A DNA stretch of 61,326 nt from Pseudomonadota bacterium (lineage in GTDB: Bacteria > Pseudomonadota > Alphaproteobacteria > Sphingomonadales > SMXR01): positions 1-61,326 of the forward strand of contig JADFJJ010000006.1 of the NCBI GenBank assembly GCA_022566215.1, written 5' to 3'. This document shows, in pieces, positions 56,366-61,326 of this stretch; the first letter of the stretch is position 1, and each line of letters starts with the position of its first letter. The notes under the pieces were generated by a model. It was not told where the DNA came from, did no database searches, and worked only from the letters and a program-made list of their open reading frames with translations. The position numbers were made by a program, and so were the translations under genes.

Positions 56366-57178
56366 TTACCAGATGGTCACGCCCCTGGGATTATCGCCCT
56401 TGTCCCAGAACGACTGGTCGTTGAAACGCTTGAAGAGATCGGGCGGCAGGATGGTTTTGCGCACCGTCTTGGTGACCTTGGGCCGGACCGTATGCAGCCC
56501 CGGGGTGCCAAGCCACGAATCATACACCGGCTCGGAATAGTCCAGGTTCTCAAAATCGTGCTTAAAGGGTTTTTCACCAACCAGGGCGTAAATCTTTTCC
56601 ATGATCCCGCCCGGGTCTTCCGCCAGACTGTCATAGCGGATGATCACCAGCTGGCCGGACTGCTCGCCGTAAAACGCTTCGCGGATAGCGTTGTGGGCAA
56701 AGCCGACCATGCCGGCGCCCCCGGCCAGGCCCTCGATCCGCCCGTAGACCGTGTTGGAGCGCTCAAAATTGTAAATCCGCGACAGGTCGAAGGCGTTTTT
56801 CCGGATCAGGCGCTCCATGCTGTCCATGATCCAGGCCAGGTTCCTGACACAGCAAAAGAAGTAAGAGTTGGGGAACAGTTTGGTCAGCGCCGGCAGCTTG
56901 GCGCACCACACCCGGTTGGTATCGAAGATCATCTTCTGTTTGCCGATCTCGCGGTAATGGACTTCGAACACCGACCTGAGATGATCTTCCTTTTGCTGGG
57001 AATCCATGAACAGCGCGAACTCGTTGGCGTTGCTGAGGGCCCCCAGCATGGCCATGTAAATGCCCCCGACCGGCCCCGACATGCGGGCGTAAATCTTCGG
57101 GTTCTGGCGCAGGATCGCGGCCAGCAAGGTCGAGCCCGCCCGCGGCAGGCCGGAAATAAAATGAATGCCGTTTTCCAT
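56366..57178 (-). CDS. Sulfotransferase family protein
   Basis: 270 residues, cytosolic. The 5'-phosphosulfate loop is ISGLPRAGSTLLAAILRQNP (8-27), the P-R-x-G-S/T-T-L-L pattern of PAPS-dependent sulfotransferases, including tyrosylprotein and RaxST-like members. A 3'-phosphate region is likely in FFCCVRNLAWIMDSMERLI (about 107-125), and IRYDSLAEDPGGIMEKIYALVG is the typical C-terminal helix. The acceptor is unknown. It converges with the CYYY-loop protein, with 6 bp between stops; a PAPS-supplying enzyme is not visible in the window. A separate family from the tandem copies at 50.4-52.6 kb. Confidence 0.85.
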   Translation of the reverse strand: MENGIHFISGLPRAGSTLLAAILRQNPKIYARMSGPVGGIYMAMLGALSNANEFALFMDSQQKEDHLRSVFEVHYREIGKQKMIFDTNRVWCAKLPALTKLFPNSYFFCCVRNLAWIMDSMERLIRKNAFDLSRIYNFERSNTVYGRIEGLAGGAGMVGFAHNAIREAFYGEQSGQLVIIRYDSLAEDPGGIMEKIYALVGEKPFKHDFENLDYSEPVYDSWLGTPGLHTVRPKVTKTVRKTILPPDLFKRFNDQSFWDKGDNPRGVTIW

Positions 57179-57329
57179 GATCTCTCATTCCCCGATGCGC
57201 CCTTCAAGGCTAACAGCGGGACAGGCGTAAATCAATGGAAGGGAATAAATTCTTAAGCTTTGCGGGAAAGTTCCGCTTCCAGTTCCTTGGGGCTTTTTTC
57301 ATTTTTCGCCGGCGCCGGGGACAAATTCG

Positions 57330-58229
57330 CTACGGGTTAATGTAGTGGCATCCTTCGCCGCCATGGTAAAAACCGTTTGAAAAGGCAACGTTCCCGGAAA
57401 GGGTTTCGAGCTGGTTTTGCCCCTCCCCGGGATCTAGCCTGTGATCCAGAACCTGGCGAAAGATTTGTGCAACCCCTACCATATCCACATCCTGGGGCGA
57501 CAAACGAAAACGGTAAACGCCGATATCCTGAAGCTCTCGAAGTTCTGCCAGCAAGCTGACGTAACTGTGGGACATGGTCTGAATTCCGTTGATGGTTAAA
57601 AACCCGTCACCCTCCAGTGTTTCAACGCTTCTGCCGTCGGGATCCTGATCACACACAAACTGGCACCCGTCTTTATGCAAGCTGTGCAGGCGCGCGTGGT
57701 AACACCGGGCCGATAATGCCAGCGGCATACGGCCAAAAACCTGAAGTTCCAACGGAACAGTGCTGTGTTCCGCCAAAATGCGGATAGACCTGGAAGGCAA
57801 CTCACAAGTCAGGCAAATCCGGTCAGCGCCGCAGCCAATCAGATAATCCATGGTTGCTTCGTTATAGACATTGATAAACGGACCAACCGCAAAGCGGCGG
57901 CCTTTGAGGCAGGATATGGCCGAGGTGTCATTGGCTTCAATATAAAATTCGGGCTTCTGGCTCAGCGCGTAAATGGCGCTTACTTCGCGTTCGTTCATGA
58001 CCAGCGCCAGCGTGGAAAATATAACTTCTTTGCCGGAGGCTTCCAATCGTTCGGCAATATCCGGAATTAGTCCTTCATAAAAAGGCAGGCGTTTTGAGCA
58101 AATGACCTCGCCCAGGCAAACGGTATCCACCGGCGCCTGATCGGCGATGCGAAAGTAAAAGTCGCGCAGTTTTTCAGGCGCCCAGTTAAAGAACACCGGC
58201 CCCAGGGTCAGTTTGCTGGTTGTTTCCAT
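57330..58229 (-). CDS. ubiV: UbiV, O2-independent ubiquinone hydroxylation (U32 family)
   Basis: 299 residues. Four cysteines C38, C176, C189 and C193 match the [4Fe-4S] ligands of E. coli UbiV (C39, C180, C193, C197) with identical spacing of the last three. The C176-YHARLHSLHKDGCQFVC block is diagnostic. UbiU and UbiV form a heterodimer that hydroxylates ubiquinone precursors without O2, using prephenate as oxygen donor. The start is probably METTSKLTLG at 58229; an in-frame start at 58265 would overlap ubiU by 26 bp. Confidence 0.95.
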   Translation of the reverse strand: METTSKLTLGPVFFNWAPEKLRDFYFRIADQAPVDTVCLGEVICSKRLPFYEGLIPDIAERLEASGKEVIFSTLALVMNEREVSAIYALSQKPEFYIEANDTSAISCLKGRRFAVGPFINVYNEATMDYLIGCGADRICLTCELPSRSIRILAEHSTVPLELQVFGRMPLALSARCYHARLHSLHKDGCQFVCDQDPDGRSVETLEGDGFLTINGIQTMSHSYVSLLAELRELQDIGVYRFRLSPQDVDMVGVAQIFRQVLDHRLDPGEGQNQLETLSGNVAFSNGFYHGGEGCHYINP

Positions 58230-58239
58230 TGTCACGTTT

Positions 58240-59229
58240 CTATTTCCATGATTTTTTATAAACACCAGCGGTCTGGCGCTGGCCTTCGGCGATCATCTCA
58301 AGCCCCGATGAGGGCATCATGTCTCCTTTTGCGGCAGCATCAACCATGCTGCGAATTTCCGGGATCAATTTCGAAAGATAGGCCTTGCCGCGCTGGCGGC
58401 CTTCAATTTTGATGGCGCAAACACCGGCCTCCATTAACGCCGGGATTAAATCCAGCGCATTAAGACTGGTAGGGTCTTCAAAAAGGTAGCTTGCTTTCCC
58501 CCCGGTGACGAACCGGCCCTTGCACAGGGTGGGATATCCGGCGGCCTCCCCCGCCTTGAAAGCATTGATAATATAGCCGCCAAGGCGCGAGATCAGTTGC
58601 CCCCCCTCCTCGGAATAACGCACATGGCTGGCGGGGGAGCAAACCCCTTCCTTATTCGGGGAAATGCCGGTAATATAGGACGACAGGCTGCACCGCCCCT
58701 CAGCCATGGGACAAAGACCGCCGAAGATAAAGACCTCGGTTTCGATGTTGATTTCCTGGTTCAGCTCCGTAATTTCCCCGACCGTCAGAACCCGCGGCAA
58801 AACCACGCGGCTGATACCAAACTCTTGTTGGTAAAACTTAATTGCCTGAGCGGTACTGGCCGAGGCCTGAACCGACAGGTGGCGCCGTAATTGTGGCTGG
58901 TGTTTTACAGCATATTCCAGAACACCGATATCGGCCACGATGATAGCATCAACACCGCAGGCGGCGGCATCGTCTACCGCGCGAAACCACGCTATCATGT
59001 TGCCTGCCGTGGCATACGTGTTGATAGCCACCAACACCTTCCGCCCCCGGTCATGGGTGAAGCGGACGGCCTCTGACAGCTCACTCCGGCTGAAATTCAG
59101 CCCCGGAAAGTTACGGGCATTTGTTTCGTCGCGAAAGCCCAGATAAATTGAATCTGCACCGGCATCTATTCCCACCTTCAAGGCTGCCGGTGTTCCTGCC
59201 GGGCAAACGATTTCAAGCGGCGAATTCAT
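58240..59229 (-). CDS. ubiU: UbiU, O2-independent ubiquinone hydroxylation (U32 family)
   Basis: 329 residues. Cysteines C173, C180, C197 and C236 have spacings 7, 17 and 39, the same as the [4Fe-4S] ligands of E. coli UbiU (169, 176, 193, 232). MNSPLEIVCPAGTPAALKVG is the U32-family N-terminus and FGGLCPMAEGRCSLSSYITG the cluster region. Partner of UbiV. The start overlaps the ubiT stop by 4 bp and ubiV follows after 10 bp, so the three are one operon under the FNR-type box at 60022. Confidence 0.96.
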   Translation of the reverse strand: MNSPLEIVCPAGTPAALKVGIDAGADSIYLGFRDETNARNFPGLNFSRSELSEAVRFTHDRGRKVLVAINTYATAGNMIAWFRAVDDAAACGVDAIIVADIGVLEYAVKHQPQLRRHLSVQASASTAQAIKFYQQEFGISRVVLPRVLTVGEITELNQEINIETEVFIFGGLCPMAEGRCSLSSYITGISPNKEGVCSPASHVRYSEEGGQLISRLGGYIINAFKAGEAAGYPTLCKGRFVTGGKASYLFEDPTSLNALDLIPALMEAGVCAIKIEGRQRGKAYLSKLIPEIRSMVDAAAKGDMMPSSGLEMIAEGQRQTAGVYKKSWK

Positions 59230-59900
59230 GATATTATTTCTCTGCCAGAACGGGTTTTGGCAGTTTTTTCCAAATCATGAACCCGCCCCTGAAGCGATTT
59301 AAACTCATCCCCCTGTGCCGCCGTTTTCTGTTGAATAGGTCTGAAAGCGGCGTTGCGAAAAACTTCAAGATCGTCGTCTAAGCGATTAAATATGCGGCCC
59401 ATTATTCCGACCGAGGCTTGCAGGGGTTTTGCAAAAAGTCCCAAGCTGCCGAAAATGTCGTCCATAAGATTAATATCCGAGGCATCAATGGCATTGCGCA
59501 AGATCAGAACGGCTTCGGTGTCCCCCTCGATAACCAGATCGCGTGAGAAGGCCAGCGCATCGCCGTCGCACTTTCCTTCCAGCAATCCTATGAGCTGTAG
59601 GAAAGACGAACGGATGGTTGCAACCGGCTTCACCTTTGACGGATCACTAATGGTGCGCAAACTGGGGTGTTTTGGGCCTGGACGCAGCAAGAACGCAAAA
59701 GGCAAATCAATCGGATCAATCAAAAAGACCGGATCATCTAGCTCGGCCAACCGCTCAAATATCTCGGGGTGCCGGTTTCTCATGATCACCAAAGCGCGCC
59801 CCAACAGCGGGTTCAGCAGCGCCGGCGGCAGGGGTCTTAATGCCAGCCCCAAAAGCAGGACCGGTGAGAACGGCGGTGAAAATTGTTTGCTGAATGTCAT
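59226..59900 (-). CDS. ubiT: UbiT, SCP2-domain lipid-binding accessory protein
   Basis: 224 residues. The SCP2 sterol-carrier-like domain spans about residues 35-140 and includes GDALAFSRDLVIEGDTEAVLILRNAID. The N-terminus is proline-rich and hydrophobic (PVLLLGLALRPLPPALLNPLLG), and the C-terminus is charged. UbiT binds isoprenoid lipids and is needed for anaerobic ubiquinone synthesis with UbiU and UbiV. First gene of the operon. The start at 59900 lies 122 bp from the FNR-type box. The SCP2 domain alone is less specific, but the gene order makes the call firm. Confidence 0.93.
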   Translation of the reverse strand: MTFSKQFSPPFSPVLLLGLALRPLPPALLNPLLGRALVIMRNRHPEIFERLAELDDPVFLIDPIDLPFAFLLRPGPKHPSLRTISDPSKVKPVATIRSSFLQLIGLLEGKCDGDALAFSRDLVIEGDTEAVLILRNAIDASDINLMDDIFGSLGLFAKPLQASVGIMGRIFNRLDDDLEVFRNAAFRPIQQKTAAQGDEFKSLQGRVHDLEKTAKTRSGREIIS

Positions 59901-60021
59901 GTGTTATCCAACGCCCTGGGTTCAAATCTTAATAACCCCACCTGGGCGGCACCCTGACCGACGCCCTGGTCTGCAGCCTGGCTTTCATCAAAGCACTTAA
60001 AAGAAGCTGGCCACCGTGTCC

Positions 60022-60035
60022 TTGATCTTAATCAA
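60022..60035. promoter_or_regulatory. FNR/FixK-type binding site upstream of ubiTUV
   Basis: TTGATCTTAATCAA is a perfect TTGAT-N4-ATCAA palindrome. On the minus strand, TTAAGT (59995-60000) sits at about the right distance downstream to be the -10 of an FNR class-II promoter for ubiT. It is also 126 bp upstream of the divergent gene at 60162. It implies induction when O2 is low, which fits O2-independent ubiquinone synthesis. Confidence 0.85.
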
Positions 60036-60161
60036 GTAGTTCAGGACGGACTGCGAAAGACGGGTGGATTGCCGGTAAATATTTTATGACATTCTTGAGG
60101 CAAATCAAATTCAGAAATTTCCTTTTGCGGTAACCTTCATTTTTTTGCAGGAGAGCACTGC

Positions 60162-60971
60162 ATGATCGGGAAACGATCCACTGTCAACCTTGAAAAATAC
60201 ACTGTAAAAGACCTGAAAAATATGGTCGAAGCGGGCTTGAAAGTTGTTGAATGGCACAGATTTCTGGTCAAGAATAATGTACAACTTGTCAAAAATTTGC
60301 TGCCCAGGAAAGAGGCATTCTACCAATTTGATCTATCCCCCTCAAGCAATGCCGCCGGCTATGAAAGCCCCTCTCAGTTATCCTGCCACGCCCTCCGGAC
60401 CGGCAAACATGCGCACTTTCACATTTTTTTGCGGGATAAGACCATACCTCAAAATCACCGGTCAACCGGACGATTCGCAGTGAACGGCACGGATCAGCAT
60501 AACGGCAAAATCTGCCACCTTTTTGCTATTTCCATGGATCCTTACGGAATTCCAATCCGCCTTTTCACAACCAACCTGTCGATCACCGGAGAGAATTGGC
60601 GCCCGGCCCGGGATATTTTAACCAAGGCTGAACGTTTCCAGTTCGACCCCGCCCAGCCGTCCTGGGTGGTGAGCCGGTGGGTGACTGCCATGTTGCGCTT
60701 GTTTCGACCCCAAATCAGGGAAATGTTGGAGGAAAGAGATAGGGCCGTTGCAAAATGGAAAAGAAAACGCGCAGGCAAATACATTTTTGGAAATTGGGAG
60801 CTTTGTTTTTCTTCAATAAAGGAGATTTCCATTGAGGAACAAAACGATGCTCTGCTGAAAGAGTTGTCCAAACGCCTGGTCACCCACAGCAGTAATATGA
60901 GGGTTGGCAAACAAAGAAATCCTGGGGCAAGGCCGCAGGACCGGACAAACATCAACAAAACCTGCACTTGA
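60162..60971 (+). CDS. Conserved-looking protein of unknown function, divergent from ubiTUV
   Basis: 269 residues; family not recognised. No signal peptide or TM segment. A helical N-terminus (LEKYTVKDLKNMVEAGLKVVEWHRFLV) is followed by a central, probably beta-rich region with several His and aromatic residues (HALRTGKHAHFHIFLRDK; HLFAISMDPYGIPIRLFTTNLS), then a basic helical stretch (RAVAKWKRKRAGK). The histidine cluster could bind metal or haem, but no motif is exact. Good Shine-Dalgarno AGGAGAG before the ATG. Chorismate mutase follows after 10 bp. The FNR-type box is shared with ubiT, so it may be another low-O2 gene. Confidence 0.75.
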   Translation: MIGKRSTVNLEKYTVKDLKNMVEAGLKVVEWHRFLVKNNVQLVKNLLPRKEAFYQFDLSPSSNAAGYESPSQLSCHALRTGKHAHFHIFLRDKTIPQNHRSTGRFAVNGTDQHNGKICHLFAISMDPYGIPIRLFTTNLSITGENWRPARDILTKAERFQFDPAQPSWVVSRWVTAMLRLFRPQIREMLEERDRAVAKWKRKRAGKYIFGNWELCFSSIKEISIEEQNDALLKELSKRLVTHSSNMRVGKQRNPGARPQDRTNINKTCT

Positions 60972-60981
60972 GAGACTTATC

Positions 60982-61269
60982 ATGAAACAATGCACAACCT
61001 TGGAAGAGGTCCGTAGCGAGATTGACCAGATCGATAGGGGGGTCGTCGTGTTGATCACCGAGCGTCTCGAATACGTCCGCCAGGCCGGACATATCAAACA
61101 GAACCGCACCGAGATCCGCGACCCGGCGCGGGTCGATGACATTATCACCAAGGTAATGGCCGAGACGCGCCGCAGTGGCGGCAACCATAAACTCATGGCG
61201 CTCATTTACCGGGTCATGGTTGAATGGTGTATCACCTACGAACTGGCCGTCTTTGATAACAGCAGATGA
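60982..61269 (+). CDS. Chorismate mutase-type (AroQ) protein
   Basis: 95 residues, the length of single-domain AroQ/PchB enzymes. Helix 1 carries EEVRSEIDQIDRGVVVLITERLEYVRQAGHIK with the conserved R11, R28 and K40 type residues. DPARVDDIITKVMAE and the C-terminal helix complete the AroQ bundle. It could convert chorismate to prephenate, or act as an isochorismate-pyruvate lyase. I start at the ATG at 60982 with GAGAG upstream; the frame continues to 60904 inside the previous gene. Prephenate is the oxygen donor used by UbiU/UbiV, which makes the location suggestive. Only the first ~57 bp after it are visible, with no gene. Confidence 0.85.
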   Translation: MKQCTTLEEVRSEIDQIDRGVVVLITERLEYVRQAGHIKQNRTEIRDPARVDDIITKVMAETRRSGGNHKLMALIYRVMVEWCITYELAVFDNSR

Positions 61270-61326
61270 ATACGCGGAGGATTTTGAGGGCGGGAACAAA
61301 ATTGAAGAACGCAGGATGCCGAAATT

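Noticed and set aside
57253-57329. Coding-like stretch just after the ubiV stop (SPKELEAELSRKA in one frame)
   Set aside because: It is out of frame with ubiV and has no start codon; UbiV already has the normal length.
1-61326. CRISPR array, prophage, integron, transposase or toxin-antitoxin locus
   Set aside because: No regularly spaced direct repeats, no phage or recombinase products, and no recognisable toxin-antitoxin pair were seen on either strand.

Overview
The window looks like chromosome of a Gram-negative alphaproteobacterium of moderately high GC. The support is the order helicase, S4 protein, FdxA, CarD; an IalB-family periplasmic protein; a TIGR02186/TauE pair; an OxyR with the two redox cysteines; and the UbiT/U/V set. 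I cannot fix the order or genus. No transposase, integrase, phage gene or CRISPR array is visible.

Layout. 1-4.2 kb: 3' end of an alphaproteobacterial SF2 helicase, an Hsp15-like S4 protein, a TerB-like protein behind a foldback repeat, 7Fe ferredoxin fdxA and carD. 4.2-4.7 kb: gene-free, full of inverted repeats. 4.7-11.1 kb: M48 lipoprotein protease, degenerate nuclease-fold protein, tRNA-Arg(CCT), IalB, YgjP-type metalloprotease, PRPP synthetase and an AMP-phosphorylase-type enzyme. 11.2-19 kb: a small secreted protein, two tandem giant secreted beta-propeller (BNR/VPS10) proteins and a PepSY protein. 18.9-22.7 kb: three TadE/TadG-type genes and cardiolipin synthase. 22.8-32.5 kb: lutABC, MBL hydrolase, AlkA-type glycosylase, MATE pump, aminopeptidase P and membrane-anchored oligopeptidase B. 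32.5-36.8 kb: biotin genes as two divergent pairs (bioB-bioA and bioF-bioD) with a second copy of the foldback repeat between them. 36.8-44.2 kb: TIGR02186/TauE, then a beta-oxidation operon (acyl-CoA dehydrogenase, thiolase, FadB-like) ending in yjbQ. 44.3-46.4 kb: flavin reductase and MBL hydrolase, flanked by two homologous 34-residue membrane-protein genes too short for routine gene calling. 46.7-50.4 kb: Ddl, alpha/beta hydrolase and a Mur ligase with a polytopic membrane domain. 50.4-52.6 kb: two tandem sulfotransferase-like paralogues. 52.8-55.7 kb: DUF2231-SnoaL fusion, oxyR, dps and a peroxiredoxin with a recognisable OxyR site. 55.8-57.2 kb: a secreted protein with three Cys-bounded Tyr loops, convergent with a sulfotransferase. 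57.3-61.3 kb: ubiT-ubiU-ubiV behind a perfect FNR-type box, a divergent unknown gene and a chorismate mutase.

Most interesting: the twin 34-aa proteins (20/34 identical residues, 11 of them with different codons); the CYYY-loop secreted protein beside a sulfotransferase; the Ddl/hydrolase/membrane-Mur-ligase cassette; and the paired foldback repeats, whose terminal arms differ between copies but stay self-complementary and which sit directly against start codons. All functions are read from sequence; no searches were run.
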